A stretch of 64,000 bases of DNA from an uncultured Clostridia bacterium (lineage in GTDB: Bacteria > Bacillota > Clostridia > Christensenellales > Borkfalkiaceae). The notes under the pieces were generated by a model that saw only the letters and a program-made list of their open reading frames with translations, searched no databases and was not told the DNA's origin. Of the stretch, positions 1-7,776 are shown in pieces. A program made the translations under genes and the position numbers. Location of the stretch: NCBI GenBank assembly GCA_947632015.1, contig CANRNP010000003.1:1-64000 (forward strand). Reading direction: 5' to 3'. How positions within the stretch are numbered: the stretch's first letter is position 1; each line of letters opens with the position of its first letter.

Positions 1-575
1 CGAGCTACGGGCAGAACGTGTACCGCCATTCCATCGAAGTGGCGCAGCTCGCGGGGCTCATGGCGCAGGAGTTGGGGCTCGACGTCAACTTCGCCAAGCG
101 CGCAGGCCTTTTGCACGACATCGGCAAGGCGGTCGATCACGAGCAGGAGGGCACCCATATCCAGCTCGGCGCCGATCTCGCCAAGAAGTATAAAGAGAAC
201 GCGATGATCGTCAATGCCATCATGGCGCACCACGGCGACGTGGAGCCGAAAACGATCGAGGCGGTGCTCGTGCAGGCGGCGGACGCAATTTCGGGGGCGC
301 GTCCCGGTGCGCGCCGCGAGACGGGCGCGGGCTATGTGAAGCGGCTCGAAAAACTCGAAGAGATCGCTTCCTCGTTCAAGGGCGTGGACAAGAGCTATGC
401 GATCCAGGCGGGCAGAGAAGTCCGCGTCATCGTAAAGCCCGAAGTCGTGGACGACGCGCAGGCGCTCTTCCTCGCAAAGGACATCGCCAAGAAGATCGAA
501 ACGGAGCTTGAATATCCCGGTCAGATCAAAGTCAACGTTATCCGCGAATTCCGCAGTGTGGAATACGCGAAGTAA
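1..575 (+). CDS. rny: Ribonuclease Y, C-terminal HD-domain part (5' end outside window)
   Basis: Frame open to window edge ([18 protein letters not shown]...), HD motif [13 protein letters not shown]-term [18 protein letters not shown] typical of RNase Y. Confidence 0.95.
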   Translation, partial: SYGQNVYRHSIEVAQLAGLMAQELGLDVNFAKRAGLLHDIGKAVDHEQEGTHIQLGADLAKKYKENAMIVNAIMAHHGDVEPKTIEAVLVQAADAISGARPGARRETGAGYVKRLEKLEEIASSFKGVDKSYAIQAGREVRVIVKPEVVDDAQALFLAKDIAKKIETELEYPGQIKVNVIREFRSVEYAK

Positions 576-596
576 ATGCAAGTTAAATTCAAGGCG

Positions 597-639
597 GGCG
601 GCGCGTGCAAAAAAATGCACGCGCCGCCTTCCCTTTCTC
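597..639 (+). terminator. Intrinsic terminator after rny
   Basis: Perfect 13-bp stem GGCGGCGCGTGCA/TGCACGCGCCGCC, A-rich loop, then pyrimidine/T-rich tail TTCCCTTTCTCT. Confidence 0.7.
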
Positions 640-751
640 TCGGCAGAAGGGAAAGCGCCGAAATGCCCGTCCGTGCGCACGCGCGGAGGGGGCGCGGGCA
701 TATATTGACAGTGCGGAACACTCCGTAAAATTTCACGACAGAGGACAAATT

Positions 752-1135
752 ATGTGTAATTCATGCAATTCCCGCTCCCAGGGTTGCAATGGCTGCAATC
801 AAGGTTGCGGACAGTGCAACGGCTACGATCCGCTCCTTGCCGCGCTCACGAATCTGTTCGCTCCGCTCGGTTGCGGATGCGGTTGCGGCAACAACGGCAA
901 TCTCTTTTTCGTGCAGAATCTCGGCACGGTGCAAACGCGCGGCAACAACGGCGGTTGCGGCTGCGGTTGCGGTTGCGGCAACAACGGCAACAACGGGTTT
1001 GTTCCCGTTTCGGGGTTCGGCGGCTGCGGAAATAACAACTGCGGTTGCGGCAACAACGGCAACAACGGCGGTTGCGGATGCGGTTGCGGGACTTACGACG
1101 CATACTATGTGCGGCAATACGCGCTCTGCGGCTGA
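752..1135 (+). CDS. Small Cys/Gly/Asn-rich repetitive protein, unknown function
   Basis: In-frame ATG at 752 with GAGGACAA upstream; protein MCNSCNSRSQGCNGCNQGCGQCNGY... with repeated GCGCGCGNNGNNG blocks. Confidence 0.7.
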   Translation: MCNSCNSRSQGCNGCNQGCGQCNGYDPLLAALTNLFAPLGCGCGCGNNGNLFFVQNLGTVQTRGNNGGCGCGCGCGNNGNNGFVPVSGFGGCGNNNCGCGNNGNNGGCGCGCGTYDAYYVRQYALCG

Positions 1136-1155
1136 CCGCGGGGGAAAACGTCAAA

Positions 1156-1180
1156 GGGGCACGGCTTTTCGCCGTGCCCC
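1156..1180 (+). terminator. Strong hairpin downstream of Cys-rich ORF
   Basis: Perfect 10-bp stem GGGGCACGGC-TTTTC-GCCGTGCCCC; no immediate T-tract. Confidence 0.5.
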
Positions 1181-1250
1181 GCTTGCTTCGAAGCGCCTGC
1201 AAAAAAGCGCTCTTTTTTTTCGGGCGGAAAAAAATTCTCGGTTGAAATCA

Positions 1251-1279
1251 TTGCCAAGAGGGGGGAGAAGTGCTATAAT
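1251..1279 (+). promoter_or_regulatory. SigA-type promoter of YitT-family gene
   Basis: TTGCCA (1251-1256), 17-nt spacer, extended -10 TGC-TATAAT (1274-1279). Confidence 0.7.
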
Positions 1280-1303
1280 AGCGCCTGTTGAGGGTTGATT
1301 TCT

Positions 1304-2317
1304 ATGGAAAAAACGATCGCAAAAAAACCGAGCAAGGCGCAGGTAAAGCATTTCTTGATCTATTGCCTCATCATCTTGGGGGGGAATGCCATCGCCGCGG
1401 CGGCTTCCGCATTTTTTATCATTCCCAACGGGCTCGTAATGGGCGGGACGACGGGCGTCGGCATTTTCGTGCGTAACCTGCTCGCGAAGAACGGTTCGCT
1501 CAATGCGCAATGGACGGACTGGATCGTCAACATCACGGTCTATACGGCGAACATCATCCTCTTTCTTGTCGGCGCCATATTGCTCGGCAAGAAATTTGCG
1601 GCGGCAACCCTTGCCGGCACCCTGCTCTATCCCTCCTTCATGAGTCTCTATACCCTCATCAGCGGCGGACGGCCGATCGTAACGGACCGTTTGCTCGCCG
1701 TGATCATCGGCGCGCTCATCTTCGGCGTCGGGCTCGCGATGGTGGTGCGCGTGGGGGCGAGCACGGGCGGCACCGATATTCCTCCGCTCATCTGCCATAA
1801 GTTTTTCGGCTGGCCCGTTTCGGTCACGATGTGGTGTCTGGACGCCTGCATCGTATTTTTACAGCTGTTTGTGGTCAGCGACGTCGAACTCATCTTTTGC
1901 GGCATCCTCATCTGTCTCATCTCCTCCATGGTCATAGACAAACTTTCGCCGATCGGCATGAAAAAGACGCAGGTGAAGATCGTCTCCAAAAAATACCGCG
2001 CGATCCGCGAGATGATTTTGAGCGAACTCAACCGCGGCGTTACCGTCCTTTTCGGGCAAACGGGGTACCTCAAAGAGAAATGCTTCGTCCTGCTCACCAT
2101 CGTCTCCAACCGCGAGCTCGTCAAGCTCAAAAACAAGGTACAGGAGATCGATCCCGAAGCGTTCATGACGATCTCCGTCGTCTCCGAAGTGCGCGGAAGG
2201 GGGTTCAGTTCGGAGGGGATCCGCCTTCCCAAAGAGCTCGAAGGCAAGGACGAAGAGGACCTTGCGGAAGTGCCCGCGCAACAGCCGCCCCAAGAGCGAT
2301 CTTCGGAGCAGCCTTGA
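1304..2317 (+). CDS. YitT family membrane protein (DUF161/DUF2179)
   Basis: IPNGLVMGGTTGVGIF, GASTGGTDIPPLICHKFF and C-terminal DUF2179-like region. Confidence 0.88.
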   Translation: MEKTIAKKPSKAQVKHFLIYCLIILGGNAIAAAASAFFIIPNGLVMGGTTGVGIFVRNLLAKNGSLNAQWTDWIVNITVYTANIILFLVGAILLGKKFAAATLAGTLLYPSFMSLYTLISGGRPIVTDRLLAVIIGALIFGVGLAMVVRVGASTGGTDIPPLICHKFFGWPVSVTMWCLDACIVFLQLFVVSDVELIFCGILICLISSMVIDKLSPIGMKKTQVKIVSKKYRAIREMILSELNRGVTVLFGQTGYLKEKCFVLLTIVSNRELVKLKNKVQEIDPEAFMTISVVSEVRGRGFSSEGIRLPKELEGKDEEDLAEVPAQQPPQERSSEQP

Positions 2318-2332
2318 ATTGCGAAAAAACAG

Positions 2333-2355
2333 GCTCCCCCCGCGGGAGCTTTTTT
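2333..2355 (+). terminator. Intrinsic terminator
   Basis: GCTCCC-cccgc-GGGAGC followed by TTTTTT. Confidence 0.8.
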
Positions 2356-2373
2356 CAAACCCGTAAAATTTTC

Positions 2374-2402
2374 TTGCTTTTTTTATCCGTATATGGTATA
2401 AT
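2374..2402 (+). promoter_or_regulatory. SigA-type promoter of nrdR
   Basis: TTGCTT-N17-TATAAT. Confidence 0.7.
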
Positions 2403-2432
2403 ACGCATAACACAAGCACAAGAGGGAGAGTT

Positions 2433-2903
2433 ATGCGCTGTTTATACTGTAATTGCACGGAGAGCAAGGTGATCGATTCCCGCTCGGCGGACGACGACAA
2501 GACGATCCGCCGCCGCAGAGAGTGTTTGGGGTGCGGAAGAAGATTCACGACGTACGAGACGATCGAAATATCCCCGCTCCTCGTCGTAAAGGCGGACGGC
2601 ACGCGGCAAGCCTTCGACATCGGCAAGATCAAGCGCGGCATCGTAAAGGCGTGCGAAAAGCGCCCCGTCTCCATCGAACAGATCGACACGCTCGCCGAGG
2701 AGATCGCAAAAAAGGTATATAACTCGATGGAGCAGGAGATCAGCTCCAAAGCCATCGGCGAGATGGTCATGGAGGGGCTCAAAGAGCTCGACGAGGTCGC
2801 CTATGTGCGCTATGCCTCCGTCTACCGCTCCTTCAAGGACATCAATTCCTTCATGTCCGAATTACAGCGCATGATGGAGCGCAAAGAAACGGAAAAGAAG
2901 TAA
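2433..2903 (+). CDS. nrdR: Transcriptional repressor NrdR
   Basis: N-terminal zinc ribbon MRCLYCNCTESKVIDSRSADD..IRRRRECLGCGRRFTTYE and ATP-cone. Confidence 0.96.
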   Translation: MRCLYCNCTESKVIDSRSADDDKTIRRRRECLGCGRRFTTYETIEISPLLVVKADGTRQAFDIGKIKRGIVKACEKRPVSIEQIDTLAEEIAKKVYNSMEQEISSKAIGEMVMEGLKELDEVAYVRYASVYRSFKDINSFMSELQRMMERKETEKK

Positions 2904-3943
2904 TGCAAAAAAAACAGGTAAACGTGGGGAACGTTACGCTCGGCGGCGGGAAGATCGCCGTCCAGAGCATGACGACGGAAAAGACGAGCGACGTTGAAAA
3001 AAGCGTCGCTCAAATTCTTCGTCTCGAAGAGGCGGGGTGCGACATCGTGCGGGTCGCCGTTCTGGACGAAGAGGACGCCCGCGCCATCTCCGCCGTGAAA
3101 CAAAGGATCGGGATCCCGCTCGTGGCGGACATCCATTTTTCGGCGCGGCTTGCGGTAAAGGCGGTGGAGGCGGGAGCGGATAAACTCCGCGTCAACCCCG
3201 GCAACATCGGCGGGGAGAGGGAACTCGCCCTCGTGGCGGATTGCCTCAAAGCCCACCGCGTCCCCGTCCGCGTGGGAGCAAACACGGGGAGCATCGAGCC
3301 GCACTTTCTGCAAAAATACGGCAGGAGCGCGGAGGCGCTCGTGCTGAGCGCGCTCGAAAACGTCCGCATTTTCGAAAAATACGGCGTGGAGGACATCGTC
3401 GTCTCGGTGAAGGCTTCGGACGTGCCGCTCACGGTGCGCGCCTACGAGAAGCTCGCCGCGGAGACGGATCACCCGCTTCACGTCGGCGTCACGGAGGCGG
3501 GGACGGAGCGCATGGGCGTGATCAAGAGCAGCGTCGGCATCGGCGCCCTCCTGCTTGGGGGGATCGGCGATACGATCCGCGTTTCCCTCACGTCCGACCC
3601 TGTGAAAGAGGTGGAAGCAGCGCACGGCATTTTGCGCGCCTGCGGGCTCGAAACGGACTATGTTGAGGTCGTCTCCTGTCCCACCTGCGGGCGGTGCCGC
3701 TACGACTGCATGGGGCTCGCGGAAAAGGTCAACGAGCGGGTGCGCGGCGTCAGAAAGCGGGGGAAGATCGCCGTGATGGGCTGCGTCGTCAACGGTCCCG
3801 GCGAGGCGAAGGACGCCGACCTCGGCATTGCGGGCGGAGAGGAATATTGCGTCATCTTTTGCGGAGCGGAACGGGAGAGAGTCGCCGCGGAGGACGCGGA
3901 GCGCGTCTTTTTCGCGCGGCTGGAAGAATTTTTACGGAAATGA
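2903..3943 (+). CDS. ispG: 4-hydroxy-3-methylbut-2-enyl diphosphate synthase (flavodoxin)
   Basis: GcpE family signatures VQSMTTEKTSDV, CPTCGRCRYD, MGCVVNGPGEAKDADLG. Confidence 0.96.
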   Translation: MQKKQVNVGNVTLGGGKIAVQSMTTEKTSDVEKSVAQILRLEEAGCDIVRVAVLDEEDARAISAVKQRIGIPLVADIHFSARLAVKAVEAGADKLRVNPGNIGGERELALVADCLKAHRVPVRVGANTGSIEPHFLQKYGRSAEALVLSALENVRIFEKYGVEDIVVSVKASDVPLTVRAYEKLAAETDHPLHVGVTEAGTERMGVIKSSVGIGALLLGGIGDTIRVSLTSDPVKEVEAAHGILRACGLETDYVEVVSCPTCGRCRYDCMGLAEKVNERVRGVRKRGKIAVMGCVVNGPGEAKDADLGIAGGEEYCVIFCGAERERVAAEDAERVFFARLEEFLRK

Positions 3944-5463
3944 AGAGCGAAGCCTATTTGAACGAGATCAGAACGTCGAACGGACTGCGGCGCGCCGTGC
4001 TCAAAAAGCTCGTCGTCGAGGGGTCGCGCGTCGTGTTCTATTTGGTTACGGATCTTACATATCGGCAGCAGGATGTCGATTTTGCGCGGGACGTATCGAA
4101 AAAATATGTTCCCGAAGGCTATGAAGCGGATGTCGATGTGATGAAGTCGGTGCCGAGCGCGGAGGGAGTAAGCGCGAAGATTACGGGGTTTTTGAAGGAA
4201 AAATTCCCCGCGGCGGCGGCATTTCTTTCCCCCGCGGACGTGGAAGTCTCTATCGGCGAGGCGGGCGGCGCGTTCGCCGTGACGTTCGGGGACGAAGAGT
4301 ATGCGCGGATCCCGGCAGACGAGCTCCTCAACGCGCTCGCCGCGGAGCTTAGCCGCTCTTTTTGCGGGAGCTGGACGGGGAGGCTCGTCAAAGCCAGGCG
4401 GGAGGCGCACGAGATCGAGCACGAGGCGCCCCTTCCCGCCGAGGTCATCCTCGCCCCGCGCGTTTTCCCGGTGGAGGAATTTTGCGCGATCGACGGCGCG
4501 GAGGGAAAGACCGCCCTGTGCATCGCCGACTTGAAGGGGGAAATGGCGGTGACCGTCTGCGGGGAGCTCGTCCATTTCGAGGAGCGCGCCGCAAAGAACG
4601 GAAAGATCTATTTCCGCTTTACCGTGCGGGACGGGAGCGGGGTGCTTACGGCGTCCTATTTCCCCAAAAAGGCGACCGCCGAAAAGGTGCGCGCGTTGCA
4701 AGCGGGAACGTCCGTCTGCCTGACGGGCGTGAACGAACTGTTCAACGGCAGTTTCCGTTTTACGGCGAGTAAAATCGACCTCGGCAGACCGCCGAAGGAT
4801 TACGAATTCCGCAAAACGTACCGCCCCGTCCCCGCCGCGTACGTCGCCGTCCGCCCCGAACCGACGGGCGATCTCGTACAGGCGGATCTCTTCGGCGGCA
4901 CCGAACTGCCAGAAAGTTTCCGCGCGGGAAGCTATGTGGTGTTCGATCTGGAAACGACGGGGCTCTCCCATACCCCTGTGGGCGGGGTGATGGACCGCAT
5001 CATCGAGATCGGCGCCGTCAAGATCGTAAACGGGAGCATTTCGGAAAAATTTTCCTCCTTTGTCGCCTGCCCCGTGCGCCTGACGGACGAGATCAAACAG
5101 CTCACCGGGATCGACGACGCGATGCTCGAAGGCGCGCCCGCCGTGAAGGACGTGCTCGCCGATTTTTACAAATTCTGCGAAGGGTGCGATCTCGTCGCCC
5201 ACAACATGGCGTTCGACAGCTCGTTCATCCGCTTTTACGGCGAGGAAGAGGGTTATCTGTTCAACCACCGTCAATACGATACGGTGGAATTCGCGCGCGA
5301 GGTGCTCGTGCTCGGCAACTATAAGCTGAACACCTTGGCAGATTACTTCCATTTCGAATTCCGCCACCACCGCGCCTTTGACGACGCCTTCGTGACGGCG
5401 AAGATCTTCATCGAACTCGTGCGGAAGCGGGGCGGGCTCCCCAAACCCTTCGCTTCTTTTTGA
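3940..5463 (+). CDS. PolC-like protein: N-terminal domain + OB fold + DEDDh 3'-5' exonuclease; no PHP or polymerase domain
   Basis: OB region ITV-like ...FRFTVRDGSGVLTASYF; Exo YVVFDLETTGL...LVAHNMAFDSSFI...HHRAFDDAFVTAKIF; ends right after Exo; located at the syntenic polC position ispG-[polC]-rimP. Confidence 0.8.
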   Translation: MKSEAYLNEIRTSNGLRRAVLKKLVVEGSRVVFYLVTDLTYRQQDVDFARDVSKKYVPEGYEADVDVMKSVPSAEGVSAKITGFLKEKFPAAAAFLSPADVEVSIGEAGGAFAVTFGDEEYARIPADELLNALAAELSRSFCGSWTGRLVKARREAHEIEHEAPLPAEVILAPRVFPVEEFCAIDGAEGKTALCIADLKGEMAVTVCGELVHFEERAAKNGKIYFRFTVRDGSGVLTASYFPKKATAEKVRALQAGTSVCLTGVNELFNGSFRFTASKIDLGRPPKDYEFRKTYRPVPAAYVAVRPEPTGDLVQADLFGGTELPESFRAGSYVVFDLETTGLSHTPVGGVMDRIIEIGAVKIVNGSISEKFSSFVACPVRLTDEIKQLTGIDDAMLEGAPAVKDVLADFYKFCEGCDLVAHNMAFDSSFIRFYGEEEGYLFNHRQYDTVEFAREVLVLGNYKLNTLADYFHFEFRHHRAFDDAFVTAKIFIELVRKRGGLPKPFASF

Positions 5464-5491
5464 AGTTCGGAAAAAAATTCCGTCAAAACGC

Positions 5492-5520
5492 TTGCAATCT
5501 TGCGGCGGACATGGTATAAT
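5492..5520 (+). promoter_or_regulatory. SigA-type promoter of rimP-nusA-infB operon
   Basis: TTGCAA-N17-TATAAT. Confidence 0.75.
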
Positions 5521-5546
5521 ATGCATGCTTAATCAAGGAAGAATGA

Positions 5547-5570
5547 TTGAGAGCGGACCTCCGCTCTCAA
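5547..5570 (+). promoter_or_regulatory. 5'-UTR hairpin in rimP-nusA leader
   Basis: TTGAGAGCGGA-cc-TCCGCTCTCAA perfect 11-bp inverted repeat between promoter and rimP start, no T-tract. Confidence 0.6.
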
Positions 5571-5590
5571 TTCTTGTATAGGGGAGAGAG

Positions 5591-6046
5591 ATGAAAGTAA
5601 AACCGATCGCCGAGATCGTCGCCTATCTTACGCCCGTTGCCGAAGAGGTCGGCGTGGAGATCATCGACGCGGCATGGAATGCAAAAGAAAAATCGCTTAC
5701 GATCTTTCTCGACGCGCCCGGCGGCGTGGATCTGCTGCTCTGCGAAAAGTTCCACCGCGCGGCGGACGCGCCGCTAGACGAGCTCGACCCAACCTTCGGC
5801 GCGCCCTATACCCTCAACTGCTCTTCCGCGGGGTTAGACCGTCCGTTCAGAACGGCGCGCGACTACGAGCGGCATCTCGGCGAAAAGATCGAGGTTCGCT
5901 TCTATGCGCCGTACGAAGGGGCGAAGTATTACGAGGGCGTGCTCCTCGGCTTCGACGGCGAGTGGATCAGGGTGGAAACGGCGCAGGGAGAAAAACGCTT
6001 CCCCGCCGAAAAAACGGCGAAAGTCTGCCTTCTCATCGAAGTATAA
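5591..6046 (+). CDS. rimP: Ribosome maturation factor RimP
   Basis: Size, synteny before nusA, sequence pattern (LDPTFGAPYTLNCSSAGLDRPFRTARDYERHLGEKIEVRFYAP). Confidence 0.93.
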   Translation: MKVKPIAEIVAYLTPVAEEVGVEIIDAAWNAKEKSLTIFLDAPGGVDLLLCEKFHRAADAPLDELDPTFGAPYTLNCSSAGLDRPFRTARDYERHLGEKIEVRFYAPYEGAKYYEGVLLGFDGEWIRVETAQGEKRFPAEKTAKVCLLIEV

Positions 6047-6112
6047 TTATTTTTGAGAGGGCGCGGGGCTGATCCCCGAAAGAAAAAGACGTGTGAAATA
6101 AGGAGAAAGGAA

Positions 6113-7204
6113 ATGGTAAACAAAGATTTTTTTGCGGCGCTTGCCGATTTGGAGCGGGAAAAGGGGATCAGCGAAGAAGTGTTTTTCGAAGCGCTTCGCG
6201 GTGCGCTCGCTTCCGCTTACAAAAAGCAGTTTGAAGGCGAAACGGGGACGGTGAGGATCGATTTCGATTCCGAAAAGGGCACGATCCGCTTCTTCCTCGA
6301 ACACGTCGTTGTGGACAGCGAAGAGCCGCTGGACGGCGAGATCTTGCTCAAAGACGCCGTTGAGATCAAAAAGAGCGCGAAGGTGGGCGACATTCTCTCC
6401 GAGGAGTTCGTCCCGAAGGATTTTTCGCGCATCGCGGCGCAGACGGCAAAGCAGGTCATCCTGCAAAAGATCCACGAGACGGAGAGAGACAATACCCTCT
6501 CCGAGTTCTCCGACAAAGAGGGGGAACTCATGAGCGGGCTCGTGCGCAAGGTCGATATGAAGAACGTCTACATCGAGCTCGGAAAGGGGCAGATCGAGGG
6601 GCTCATGCTCCCGCAGGATCAGGTCCCCGGAGAGCGCTATGAAACGGGCGACCGCATCAAGGTATTCGTCAAGCGGGTAAAGAGCGGCGGAAAGAACGCG
6701 CAGGTCCTCGTTTCCCGCGCGGCGCCGGGCTTTGTCAAGCGTCTGTTCGAAGAGGAAGTCCCTGAAATCAAGCAGGGGACCGTCATGATCAAATCCATCG
6801 CCCGCGAGGCGGGGCACCGCACCAAGATGGCGATCTACACCGAGGATCCCCGCATCGATCCCGTCGGCGCCTGCGTCGGCAATAAGGGCGCGCGGGTGAA
6901 CGCGGTCGTCGCCGAACTCGGCGGCGAAAAGGTGGACATCATCCTTTGGAGCGAAAATCCCCTTGAATTCATCGCGAAATCCCTCTCGCCCGCGACCGTG
7001 ATTTCGGTCACGCAGATGACGGAGAAGTCCGCCGTGGCGGTCGTGCCCGACGATAAGCTCTCCCTCGCCATCGGCAGAGACGGGCAGAACGCGCGGCTCG
7101 CGGCAAGGCTCACGGGCTGGAAGATCGACGTGAAGAGCGAATCGGCGGCGGCGAAGCTGGCGCTTGCCGAAGAGACGGAACCGGGCGGGGAGATCGGGGA
7201 ATGA
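6113..7204 (+). CDS. nusA: Transcription termination/antitermination protein NusA
   Basis: S1/KH domains: PEIKQGTVMIKSIAREAGHRTKMAIYTEDPRIDPVGACVGNKGARVNAVVAELGGEKVDIILW. Confidence 0.97.
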   Translation: MVNKDFFAALADLEREKGISEEVFFEALRGALASAYKKQFEGETGTVRIDFDSEKGTIRFFLEHVVVDSEEPLDGEILLKDAVEIKKSAKVGDILSEEFVPKDFSRIAAQTAKQVILQKIHETERDNTLSEFSDKEGELMSGLVRKVDMKNVYIELGKGQIEGLMLPQDQVPGERYETGDRIKVFVKRVKSGGKNAQVLVSRAAPGFVKRLFEEEVPEIKQGTVMIKSIAREAGHRTKMAIYTEDPRIDPVGACVGNKGARVNAVVAELGGEKVDIILWSENPLEFIAKSLSPATVISVTQMTEKSAVAVVPDDKLSLAIGRDGQNARLAARLTGWKIDVKSESAAAKLALAEETEPGGEIGE

Positions 7205-7461
7205 AGCAAATTCCCATGCGCACCTGCATCGCCTGCCGGGAGGAAAAGCCCAAGCGGGATATGTTGCGCGTCGTAAGAAATTCCGCAGGGGAGATACGGC
7301 TCGATTTTTCGGGCAAACTTCCGGGGCGCGGAGCCTATCTTTGCAACAACGCGGCATGTATCGCAAAATTGCGCAAATACCGCCTTCTCAATAAAAATTT
7401 TTCCTGCGAGGTGCCCGAAGAGGTATATACCCGCATCGAGGAAGAGTATGGCGCGAAGTAA
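7201..7461 (+). CDS. rnpM: YlxR family protein (RNase P modulator RnpM)
   Basis: MRTCIACREEKPKRDMLRVVR...GRGAYLCNNAACIAKLRK, between nusA and infB. Confidence 0.93.
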   Translation: MKQIPMRTCIACREEKPKRDMLRVVRNSAGEIRLDFSGKLPGRGAYLCNNAACIAKLRKYRLLNKNFSCEVPEEVYTRIEEEYGAK

Positions 7462-7750
7462 AACGGCAAGCTATCTCGGATTCGCGCGCAGGGCGGGAAA
7501 ACTCACCCTCGGCGTGCAGGCGGCGGCGTCCGTAAAGAAGGTTTATCTTCTCGTCGCCGACAGATCGGTCGGGGCGAACAACCGGAAAGAGATCGAAAAA
7601 CTGCAAAAGAAGTTCGGCTGTCCCCTTCTTTTTTTGGAGGACGTGGGGGAAATGGCAGGCAGAGCGGGCTGCAAGCTCGCCGCCGTGCGGGACGAAGGGC
7701 TCGCGCTGGCGATCCTGAAAGAGAATCCATCGGAATCAATCGAAAAATAG
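7448..7750 (+). CDS. L7Ae-family ribosomal-protein-like (YlxQ)
   Basis: GFARRAGKLTLGVQAAASVKKVYLLVADRSVGANNRKEIEKL; conserved synteny. Confidence 0.85.
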   Translation: MARSKTASYLGFARRAGKLTLGVQAAASVKKVYLLVADRSVGANNRKEIEKLQKKFGCPLLFLEDVGEMAGRAGCKLAAVRDEGLALAILKENPSESIEK

Positions 7751-7776
7751 GAATAGAGGAAACGGAAAAATCGGGT

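Noticed and set aside
705-731. SigA promoter for the Cys-rich ORF (TTGACA...TAAAAT)
   Set aside because: Spacer is only 15 nt; possible but not supported enough to list as a feature.
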